DNA from: Ipomoea triloba
Lineage: Eukaryota > Streptophyta > Magnoliopsida > Solanales > Convolvulaceae
Direction: 5' to 3'
DNA length: 64,000 nt
NCBI RefSeq assembly: GCF_003576645.1
Contig: NC_044924.1
Span: 31,611,323-31,675,322, forward strand
The notes beneath the pieces were generated by a model. It ran no database searches, had not been told where the DNA came from, and saw only the letters and a program-made list of their open reading frames with translations. Shown here piece by piece: positions 51,139 through 60,588 of this stretch. Both the position numbers and the translations under genes were made by a program. Position 1 is the first letter of the stretch. The number at the start of each line of letters is the position of its first letter.

Positions 51139-52665
51139 GAGTAAATACCCAAAATGGTCCCTCGACTATAGCGTAATTCACAAATTGGTCATCGACTTAT
51201 GATTTTAACCAATAACATCCATGACTTTCCAATTTTTGCCCAATGTGGTCCTCCGTTAATAAGGGCGTCAACTCGCCGTGAAACACAAGGGCAGTGGCGT
51301 AATTTCACAGGCTTCCCTCTTCTCCCTTAACCCGGTCGTTATAAGCTTCGTTATAAGCTGTTGAAGAAGCCCTAATTGTTCTTCATTGTTCAGAGCACTG
51401 CAAACTTGGCTTCAATTCGGAGAGATGCAAGGCAACTACACCCAAGACAGTTACGGTTCCTCAAGCAACCACGCGACATTTCAACACGGTGAAGTAATTT
51501 CGAATATGCATTGCCACTGTGGTGAATCGTTAAACCTACGAACCTCATGGACGAATGACAATCCCGGTAGAAGGTATTGGAATTGTGGTCCGAATAAGGT
51601 GAGTACTACGTACCTAACAATTTATATTTGTTGAATATTTAATGTTAGACTGTAATGGCTTTTGGGTATAGGGCAGGGGAGGTGGGAGGTGTGGTTTCGT
51701 TAGGTGGTATGATCCTCCTATGTGTTCAAGGTCAAAGACAATCATCCCCAGATTGTTAAGGCGTATAAATCGGAATGAGGAAGAAATCCAGAACTTGAAA
51801 TCAAGGTTGAGAGCTACTGAAGAAGGAGATCGTTTGTGTAGAGAGTCAAAATGGAAGTGTTCTTTTCGGTTGGTGATGATTTGCATAGTTGGATTTGCAA
51901 TTTTAGTTATAGTGTTATGTAATTTAAATGTAAACAGTGTAGGTCATGGAAAATTGATGGTTCCATTGGCATTGTAGAGTACTGATAATGTACATTTTGT
52001 AGAGATGAAGTGAAAAAATGGTCACTGGAAAACTTGTGTATTTGTAACTTTAGTTGCAGAAATGAATGCTCAATTTAACTTGGTTTCAATGAATGGTAAA
52101 TTGCACTTAGTTTCAATGAATGGTCAAGTTCACTTGGTTTCAATGAATGGTCAATTTACTCTGTCAATAATGCAGTGTTTGTATATTTTGGAGCCCAAAT
52201 GGAGACTTTAACTAAACAAAATAAAGACAATTGCTATGAAAGGTAACTGAACAATTTCATTGCAATTTGGTTTTCACTGCAGTTTGGTTTATAAACACAA
52301 AACACCAAATGAGAGCCCCAAAAATCTATCAAAATATACCCAAATCTGCCCAAATCTGCCTGCCAAAGCTAATAACAGTTTTTTAGCAAGGCAAATATGT
52401 AATCAAAAAACACCAAAGCTAATTACAGTTTGCTTGACATATATAATACAAAAACTTAGAGTTTAGCATTAACTAAAGCTAAACGCGGGAAGCCTGTGAA
52501 ATTACGCCACTGCCCTTGTGTTTCACGGCGAGTTGACGCCCTTATTAACGGAGGACCACATTGGGTAAAAATTGGAAAGTCATGGATGTTATTGGTTAAA
52601 ATCATAAGTCGAGGACCAATTTGTGAATTATGCTATAGTCGAGGGACCATTTTGGGTATTTACTC
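51139..52665 (+). mobile_element. Complete MULE-type element carrying a GRF gene
   Basis: A 1527-bp element has 179-bp terminal inverted repeats (51139-51317 and 52487-52665) differing at only about 3 positions, and a perfect 9-bp duplication TCATTTTAA (51130-51138, 52666-52674). Long TIRs with a 9-bp TSD are Mutator-like. It has no transposase; the only gene inside is a GRF zinc-finger protein, as in a Pack-MULE. The near-identical TIRs suggest recent activity, presumably driven in trans. Between the gene and the right TIR, three copies of a TTTCAATGAATGGT motif lie at 52083-52152. Confidence 0.9.
51425..51977 (+). CDS. GRF-type zinc-finger, coiled-coil, transmembrane protein inside the MULE
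   Basis: Two exons, 51425-51598 and 51672-51977, give 159 residues with a GT-AG intron. The GRF finger is complete: CHCGESLNLRTSWTNDNPGR, YWNC, then across the intron CGFVRWYDPPMCSRS. It is followed by a charged heptad-like segment (RRINRNEEEIQNLKSRL) and one C-terminal hydrophobic helix (MICIVGFAILVIVLC). GRF fingers bind single-stranded nucleic acid in some eukaryotic repair enzymes; in plants small GRF-plus-TM proteins (Arabidopsis At4g04775-like) are common and of unknown role. Start is the first ATG; the frame has a TTG 39 nt upstream but no earlier ATG. The intact frame inside a recent transposon suggests it is expressed or newly captured. Confidence 0.75.
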
Positions 52666-52769
52666 TCATTTTAATGATTAAGGTTAGGTGCGTCAATTCT
52701 ACACTTAAGTTGCGTCCTTTCGTGTTATCTGCACTTCCGCACGAGTAGTTACCTTCGCACCTGATCTAG

Positions 52770-52804
<35 letters not shown>

Positions 52805-52810
<6 letters not shown>

Positions 52811-53200
52811 GATCAAATGCGGTAATAGGCTGGGGTTTAATCTCAGCCCTTGATCTAATCAAAATCAACAATTCAGATTGATACCGATTAAAAAAATGCG
52901 GTGGCAATATGATCTTTTTACATCTAGGTTAAATTTAAGAGTGCGTAGTTTTTCTTTTTTAGGTGCGTTGTTTTTGTGCTTAAGATGTGTGGTTTCTTTG
53001 TTGTGTGCTTAAGATGCGTCAGTTGTTGAAACTTAAGGTGGGCCGGTCTAAAGCTTTAGGTGCGTGGTCTGTATGCTTAAGGTGCGTTAGTTGTTGGAAC
53101 TTAAGGTGCATTGGTTTAAAGCTTTAGGTGTGTTGTTTTCATTCTTAAGGTGCGTCGATCTAAAGGTTTAGGTGCGTAATTTTCCTTCTTAAGGTGTGTT
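52805..53200. mobile_element. (TA)n-embedded TAAGGTGCGT repeat, copy 2 (truncated)
   Basis: It starts AGATCAAATGCGGTAATAGG directly after the (TA)n tract and follows copy 1 through CTTGATCTAATCAAAATCAAC and the degenerate TTAAGGTGCGT array. It is cut at 53200 by a CACTA-type end, so the right end and second (TA)n tract are missing. Confidence 0.7.
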
Positions 53201-53815
53201 CACTACTACAGAAAATACTTTTAACGTTGATTTTTTGGCGACATAGTTACAAACGACGTTGTAAATAAACGATACGATGTCGTATGTTTTTTTTTTAAAT
53301 AAAATTAAAGCAACAATTTTGGATTTTTTTTTAAAACAATGTTAACTTTTTTTTAAAAAAAAAATGAGAAACAACGTCGGCGTTGTTTTAAAAAAATAAA
53401 GAAAAAAAGAAGCAATGTCGGTTTATAAAAAAAAAAAAACTTACGTCGCTTCTATTTTTAAAATAAAAAAATAAAAAAAATTACCAATAATTTCACAAAA
53501 ACACACAATACAAAAATTACAAATAATTCTAATACACAATAATTTCACAAAAAATACAAAAATTTTAATTTATAATTTTGAAATCATTTAAAAATATTTA
53601 TAACAATTCACAATTTTTTTTAAAAATTCAAAATAAATTAAATTATTATTTTCAAATAACAATAATTTACAAATTAAAATAATACTTCAAATAAAATTTA
53701 AAAAAAAAAAAGAAAAGAAACTAACAAGGAGGAATGAAGACCGTGGTTGATGGCTACGGTGGTGGCAGAGTGGTGACTGTAGAGGATGGCTATGATGGTG
53801 GTAAGGAGGAAAAGA
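53201..53815. mobile_element. CACTA-type transposon end (non-autonomous or truncated)
   Basis: It begins CACTACTACAGAAAATAC, a typical CACTA (En/Spm-like) terminus. Over the next 250 bp there are subterminal repeats around ACGTCG/CGACGT (AACGACGTTG, GATGTCGTAT, CAACGTCGGCG, TTACGTCGCTT). No transposase and no matching inverted end was found before 54300, so the right boundary is approximate. Confidence 0.55.
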
Positions 53816-54309
53816 CGCTTAGTTTAGTACCTTATCTATTCAATTTTTATTAATTTTAATCACTACGATCAAATGTTATGCCATTACCACATTCATAGAA
53901 AGATGCTTAGTCAATACCAAATCCATAATAACTTGCTAAATAAGTAAAATGATAGCTTAATTGCACATTTTTCCAATTTAAACGATCTTGAAATTTTTTT
54001 AAAGTGAAGGAGTTCAACACTATTGAATCAATTTAATGGGCTTATTTGAATTTTTTTCTTATAAAAATATACAAAGAAATACATGAGAAATTTTAAAAAT
54101 AAAAAATAAAAAAATCCTTAGATAGTCAATCGGCCCACATGCATGGAGTAGGCTGTAAACTATTGGAGATACCTAGACATGATAATTTAAAGTACTCAGA
54201 AATCAATAATAAATGAACAATTGAATATAATGACCTAACTTAATAACTACAAATAAATAAAAGCTTAACAAAAATTAACAACAATAAATGAATATAATGG
54301 TCTAACTTA

Positions 54310-54957
54310 GGGTGTGTTTGGAAAGCAGGAAAATGGTTTCTGGAAAATGATTTCTGGAAAATGAGTCATTTTCCAGAAAATATTTTCTTTTCTTGTGTTT
54401 GGCTGCAGAACAGAAAACTGTGTTGGTGTGTTTGGCTCATTTTCCAGAAAATGGGTAGGAAAATGAACAGAATTATATAATTGAATATTTTAATTAATTT
54501 GTTTAAATGTAACAACATTTATAACAAATATACAATCCAAAAAATAAAATAATCACAAAAAATCACAACAAAATAATATCTATCTCATAAAAAAAAAAGT
54601 GGCTGACTTGTTTCAGATGTCAAATAAAAAAAATAAAACTCATAATATCTATCTCATAATAAAAAAAATAAATTATTACTTAAAAACAAAAAGAAAAAGT
54701 TGAAGATGTCAAGAAGATCAGATGGGATGAAGATGAAGAAGTTAAAGCATTTAGGAGGCTTAAAGGAGATGGAAGAAGCAAACTTTGGAAAATGACTTCC
54801 CCCCCAAAAAAGAGGAAGTCATTTTCCATAAAATTAGGTTTATTTTCCATTGACCAAGAAGTTCATTTCCATTGACTCTATTTTCCCCTTCTTCCCAAAC
54901 ACCAAAAACCCGAAAAATGATTTCCAGAAATCATTTTCCGGGTTTCCAAACACACCC
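54310..54957. mobile_element. Harbinger/Tourist-type MITE
   Basis: A 648-bp element begins GGGTGTGTTTGGAAA and ends TTTCCAAACACACCC, perfect 15-bp inverted repeats, with TTA on both sides (54307-54309, 54958-54960). Subterminal TTTTCCAGAAA and GGAAAATGA words are repeated in both orientations. No ORF. Confidence 0.9.
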
Positions 54958-56360
54958 TTAATAGCTACATATAAATGAAAGCCTAACACATGTTAACAAT
55001 AATACAAAGAACAAAGTATACCTCATAATGCTTGATACCCATTCCATTTGTCAATAGTATAACCCAAACTTCTCTTGTATGATTTTGGTATAGATAATCA
55101 GAGTCAAGTAAAAAAGGGAATTAAAAGTAAATTAGACAAGATGCATAGTTGTATACACATGCTGCTCTCCTGCTTTCTTGCTTCAAAGTTGGGCTCTAGC
55201 TCCGGTCCCTGCCAAACTTTCCTTCATGAGATTCAGCTCACTGAACTTGCCTGATTTTTCTGCTGTTTTCGGCCCTGATGTGGATAAAGTTCAGAGAACC
55301 ATGTTAAAAACAGTTACAAGTTTGCAAAGGATTAGATCTCTTCAAAGCCTAATAAGGTAAGTTCAAAGGTAGAAATGAACCTCTTGTCGTATTGGATATT
55401 GCTCTGATTCAAGCATGCGCACAACTTGACTCATGGTAGGTCTTTTATGAGCGTCTGGGTCAACACATCTTAAAGCAGTCAAAAGAGCATGCTTGAAAGC
55501 CCTTGTAGATGGCCTTGTATCAATGAAGGGGTCAACAACTTCTTCTGAGCTTTTGCTGGCTACCATCATTTTGAGCCAGTCCACAAGGTTTACCTGCAGC
55601 AGCCAACACGAGAGTGAGCATAAAGAAGTTTGAGGTATCTTGCCATTAATTATGAGTGAAGGGTAATTTTAAAAGTTAAAAGTATGCTTAATTAGACAAC
55701 AATAATGCCTTCAACGAGGACCGTCCTCCTTCCTAAGTCAATGCAAAGCTATTTTGTGGCAGGATCTAGGGCATGTTACGTTACTCATAAGTAACAGGCA
55801 CAAAGTATTGTAGTATATTACCTACAAAAAAAAAAAAAGCTATTTTTTTTTTGAAAGGAAAAGAAGAAGATAAGCCATTGTATAAAGAAAATGAAATTTC
55901 AAATTGATTTCTCAACATAAGATAAAAACATGAAAAGTTGTGTATTCATCCATGAAGAGACTCCCCTGAATTACCTGTCTATTTTTATTTTTTTTAAAGG
56001 TACGAGTCTTGAGAATCTGAATCACACTGCATTAAAGGCTCTCAATATTTTAAGACTTGCATATGCCAAACAATAAAAGAACCAGGTACTTGCTCTCCCA
56101 AAAAGCAAATTAGTTCTAACTAAATCCAATATCTAATTAACAAACCTCATCAGCAGGGCGCCCATAATCCACCGGATCCCTTCCAGTAATTGCTTCCAGA
56201 AGCAAAACCCCGAAGCTATAAACATCACTTTTCTCATTTAGAAGACCACTATTTGCATATTCAGGCGCAACATATCTGTTAAGCACAGGTTAGATACCTA
56301 AGCATTCAAGAGTAGATGATTGCTTAACTAGCTTCAAGAATATTTGAGTATCATTATGTG

Positions 56361-56554
56361 CCTGTTTAGTAAAGCTTATGATTATTGTTTATGATTATGG
56401 ATTGTCAATTGTGAATAATCCATAATCTAGTCCAACTTATGGGTTATTGGATTAAATATGCTAAAATGTACTGTATAACCCATAACACCTAGAAAGCAAT
56501 CAATTAAATCATAATAGTCTAAATAATCCAATTAAATAAGCTTTCCCAAACAGG
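56361..56554. mobile_element. Short MITE in a kinase-pseudogene intron
   Basis: A 194-bp block begins CCTGTTTAGTAAAGCTTAT and ends ATAAGCTTTCCCAAACAGG, about 19-bp inverted ends with two mismatches. The interior is rich in TTATGATTAT/ATAATCC. The target duplication is not clear. Confidence 0.65.
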
Positions 56555-57207
56555 TATAATATCAAGGATCTAGAAGGATACATAATGAACGAAGATACCA
56601 TGATGAAACCATCCTCTTAAAAAAAACAAACTCACCCAAATGTACCCATTACTCTGGTTGTAATATAACTCTTTCCCGCGCCAAGCATCTTGGCTAGACC
56701 AAAATTCAAAATTTTAGCATTAAAATTGTCATCAATAAGTATATTGCTTGACTTAATGTCTCGATGGACTACTTTAGGTTCAATTGCTTCATGTAAATAT
56801 GCAAGCCTGCAAAAGAATTATACTGAAGTGTAATTAAAGTGGCACATAGAATAACAAATATGTTCATATATCAGTAAAAGTTTAAAGAGAGAAACTCACG
56901 CTTTAGCAGTACCAAGAAGAACCTTCATGCGGGCTTCCCATGTGAGGTACCCATGATGACGCATGGCCCATGAAGCCATTGCTCTAAATTGCCATTGTTT
57001 ATGTATTCATACACCAATAACCTAAATTCAACAAGGAGACTCGGCAACAAAGATATATGCTTTCAAGTTCCAAATATCTAAAGTTGCAATTTATAAAGCT
57101 GCTGCAAAACAATCACATTTCTTTCTAAGCAGACATGCATTATATCACAAGAATGTGGTTTCTCATTCACTTCTTTCCCTTTTGTGTGTGTGTTTCCACT
57201 TATTTGT

Positions 57208-57240
<33 letters not shown>

Positions 57241-57624
57241 GTTCCAGTGAGACCACTTACTTAGGTAAGATCGTGAGATCACATCTTGTGCATCCATGTA
57301 ATATTTTTTAATGGTCTTGATTGATTGACACACACATATACTCAGTTTGCACACATTTAACCACCGTTCGCACACACTTCAACTTGAAATCTTAGTCAAT
57401 CTAAACTGTTAAAAAAATTTGAGATCAAATCTTGTACATCAATCACCGTTCGCACACATTGAATCACCGTTTGCACACATTTAATCACCGTCTGCACACA
57501 GTTAATCACCATTCGCACACATTTTATTACCGTTCACACACACTTCAACTTAGCATCTTAAATCAATCTAGACCATTAAATTATTAAATGGATGCACAAG
57601 ATCTGTGATCTCATATGATTCTAA

Positions 57625-57677
<53 letters not shown>
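57208..57677. mobile_element. (TA)n-embedded repeat, second family (CACCGTTCGCACACA array)
   Basis: Left (TA)n at 57208-57232; right (CT)n(TA)n at 57624-57677. Just inside the ends are inverted sequences GAGATCACATCTTGTGCATCC (left) and GGATGCACAAGATCTGTGATC (right). The interior has about eight degenerate AATCACCGTTCGCACACAT repeats of 20-25 bp. No ORF. It has the same plan as the elements at 50566-53200 but a different repeat word. It lies in intron 2 of the kinase pseudogene. Confidence 0.65.
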
Positions 57678-57678
<1 letters not shown>

Positions 57679-57789
57679 CTTTAATTTGGGGAGAGATGCG
57701 GGGGGGTGGGGGAGATTACCTTGGGTACCCTCAATGCAATAACCCAAAAGTCGAACCAAATGTTTATGTCGAACGTGCCCAATGGCTTC

Positions 57790-59059
57790 TGATACACATG
57801 ATTTTATACCTTTATTTGCCCCACGAATCAAGAGCTTTGTTGCTTAATTTCTTCATCTTGATACATTTAAGGCTCGTTTGTGTGTTATAATTGATCATGT
57901 CTAGTTTATTCACAAATGAGGAGCAAAGGAAGGATTTTCAGTCATCTTGGACCAGTTTTGAGACATAAGGAATCCACCCCGGGACGGAAAGGAGCAACTG
58001 AACACAAAAGGAGTCAGAAGAGACCAAGAGGCCACATCACGGCCTGCCTCACGGCCGTGATGTTGGCTGTGATGTCCAAGATGGACAGGCAGCCGGTCAC
58101 CCCGCATCACGGCCACGATCCCGGCCGTGATGGCGGCCGTGACCCGGCTGTTGTCCAGTATTTAAAGGACGTTTTCTGATGTTTTTGAGCCCGAACCCTA
58201 GTTTCAGCTTAGTGCAGTTTTTACCTTCTTTAGAGTTTTCCATAGCATAGAATACAACGAATTTATATCATTGGATTCAGTTTGAAGCTTGGCATCATTG
58301 TTCGGATCAGATTTACTTTGAAGAATTGTTAGTAAAGTTTACTTTTTTTTATTCTTTAATATTGCAGCCATGTCTTCCCTGTTTAATTCTTGCTTTGCTG
58401 TGTTTACTCCCATCATGAGGGAGTAATTCGTTTATGGGTTTGGATTAGGGGTCCATTGTTAATCCTGATGTTCGATTTATGTTTAATTGCATAAAGGGAT
58501 TGAATCTTTTACCTAGGGTTTATGTTGCTTTGGGGATTTCTTTACACTAGTTATTGGTTTGTGGCCACAATTAATTGCTAATCTAGGAGAGAGATTCATT
58601 ACAATGACAGTTGGATGAAGACCTCGAGCCTTACCAATTTCAACCTAATTTTCCTGCTATGAAAGTAAAGGTAATTTTGGGGGCTTACAATGCTTAGGTG
58701 CTTAAGGTTATGATTGATGCATCCCGACAGTGGGACAATCTTAGCCTAATTCTCTTATTGATTACGAAAGTAGCTGAGTAGAATTCTTCTGTGCATTGCC
58801 CATATATCCCTTGGTTAATTATTCTTTCCCTAATCCTGAGTTTGTTAGAACATCAAGGTTACAATCCCCCCTAATCTGGCCCATACCTTTATTATACAGT
58901 TTACACCTAAATCATTTGCTTTCTTTTACACCATTCAGTCTTTGTTGCTTGGATTCTATAAATTCATATACTCTAGTGCCTGGTAATTCACACAGTTTCG
59001 TGCCATAACACCAATCCTCAGCGGAACGACATTACACCCTTTTTACACTCATCATTTGT
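57790..59059 (+). mobile_element. 1.27-kb insertion in kinase exon 2, probable gypsy-type solo LTR
   Basis: The two exon halves are separated by this block, with GGCTTC on both sides (57784-57789 and 59060-59065), a 5-6 bp target duplication. It starts TGATACACATGATTTTATACC. It has a TATA-like AGTATTTAAAGGAC at 58158-58171 preceded by a GC-rich palindromic cluster (58030-58150). No ORF. LTR status is inferred from TG start, TSD length, promoter and size; the right end (CATTTGT) lacks the canonical CA. Confidence 0.7.
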
Positions 59060-60420
59060 GGCTTCAACTTCGACTTTGAATTCCCTCTTTGCTTGTCCTC
59101 TAAAGTTAGAAGATTAGAAAGTTCAATACAACTACATCATCGGGAACAGGAAGAAATTAGTTCTGCAGAAGTAAGGGCAAGCAACTTACAAATTGTTGAG
59201 TAGTTTTTTTATGGCCACAAGAGTTCCATTGACAAGTTGGCCTCGGTAAACAATTCCATAGCCACCCTCCCCAATAATATTTTCTTTAGAGAACTTGTTA
59301 GTTGCAACTTCTAGATCCCTTAGAGTAAACCAATGGCCCCAACTAAGCTGAGAGAACTTGGGTGAATCAGACAAAGAGGATGGGCCAGTAATGGGTGTAC
59401 AAAGAATTGCGGCAGAATTTCCCTTGTCCCCTGATTCAAGCCCATTGTTATTCTCCAAATTATTAAACGAACCAGACTGAGTGCTATCATCAAACTTTTT
59501 AGTCTTCTTAGAATGTCCCAAAAGCTTATCAGAATCCTTGTCTCTAAAAGTATCTTGAAAGGAGTCACAATGGTCATTATAGTTATTTTGTGAATAATTG
59601 TCAACTCTAATCTCCTTTGAAACCGGAGGAATGTGGCTTGTGGGGAGTGTTTCATGGCTCTTTCTGAATTTTTTACGTGATAGGCAGAATGGCACCACTA
59701 ACAGAACTACTACAATAAACAGGCCCACACATATAGCTATCAGTACCCACACCTTAAGATGAAAAAAAGTTGTTCTCTTTGACAATTCAAAGCTAAGGTT
59801 GGATGCCATTTCAGCAAAACCTGCCAAACATGAATAAAGAAAGAAAAAAAAAAGTAACTACACATTTTTGTTGCTTTCCATATAGTCGTTATCCCTTATT
59901 GATCAATAAAAGAATTGGGTACAAAGTACTGCAGGGGCAAAGGCTAGACACAATTAGCATTTCAATGGATTGCTCTGATTGTTACTTGAGATTTTAGAAT
60001 ACATTATTTCTTCTGTGGTTTGTCATGGATTTTCATAAGAAACACTGACAAAAAGGAATAGCCATTTAATAAAAAATCAAATAAAGCCAATAATCTGGCA
60101 ATGAACTGAGTTTGTAAGCATTTGCACATTATAGACTTTTAAAGACCATCCATTCAAATGTGGGATTGTGCAGAAAGAGAATAGAAGAGAAGCAAAATAT
60201 GCAGCACATCATTCCTAGTATCTAGTAAATGTAAATATGAAGAGAATCCATATATTCACATGTTTCAAATATATTTGAGCTTAATTTTCTCAATTCAGCT
60301 GGCCTCAAAATACGTACAAGCCAAGATCTAGAATGTGAAGGTTTTAAGAATTGAATCTTTACCTATGCACAAAGCTTTAAACTACCTATTAAAAAAAACG
60401 CATAAAACTTCACACTTTAC

Positions 60421-60560
60421 CTAATAGCACGACTTGGGGGGAACAAAAGCAAGACCGAATCTAATATCTTTCACCCACTGCTTGTTCCCCCAAGGAAGAA
60501 GCAAGGTTTGAACCCTAGATCTCCCATATAACCATTCAAGAATGTACACGCATATAGAGG
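60421..60560 (-). mobile_element. Possible SINE/retroposon remnant
   Basis: On the minus strand there is an isolated B-box-like GGTTCAAACC (near 60507-60516) followed by CTTGCTTCTTCCTTGGGGG. No A box, tail or target duplication was seen. Confidence 0.25.
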
Positions 60561-60588
60561 GCGAAAAAATGCAATGAAGCCAAGAACC

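Larger units (their letters stand above)
50566..52804. mobile_element. (TA)n-embedded repeat with TAAGGTGCGT arrays, copy 1 (split by a MULE)
   Basis: The element lies between (TA)n tracts at 50566-50580 and 52773-52804. Its left end AGATCAAATGCGGTG and right end, read inverted, AGATCAGGTGCGAAG form a short imperfect terminal inverted repeat. Between 50690 and 52735, excluding the inserted MULE, are about 15 degenerate repeats of TTAAGGTGCGT spaced 20-35 bp. Without the MULE it is about 0.65 kb. No ORF. A second copy follows directly. The architecture resembles microsatellite-targeting elements such as rice Micron (comparison from memory), but I do not recognise the family. Confidence 0.65.
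55363..59809 (-). pseudogene. Receptor-like protein kinase pseudogene (At2g42960-like, TMK/RLCK type without large ectodomain)
   Basis: Exon traces: 59190-59809, exon 2 split (59066-59099 and 57720-57789), 56900-57021, 56636-56806, 56146-56275, 55363-55593. Start ATG 59807-59809 gives MASNLSFELSK, a transmembrane helix (VWVLIAICVGLFIVVVLLVV), a Ser/Asn-rich juxtamembrane region, then the kinase: [70 protein letters not shown]. Lesions: a 1.27-kb insertion in exon 2 at the start of helix C; CAAG in place of the expected CAT-AG at the exon 2 end, which shifts the frame; one G missing after WLHG in exon 3, giving a stop at GCATGA; and DFG changed to NFG in exon 4. Gene order and splice sites otherwise match the family. 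It is almost surely not a functional kinase, though a truncated membrane protein could be made from exon 1. Confidence 0.85.

Noticed and set aside
50690..53190. CRISPR-like or satellite array from repeated GGTGCGT words
   Set aside because: Repeats are short, degenerate and unevenly spaced, in a plant genome, within a bounded element.
57916..58179. 87-codon frame in the GC-rich part of the inserted block
   Set aside because: It crosses palindromic repeats in an LTR-like insertion and has no family resemblance.
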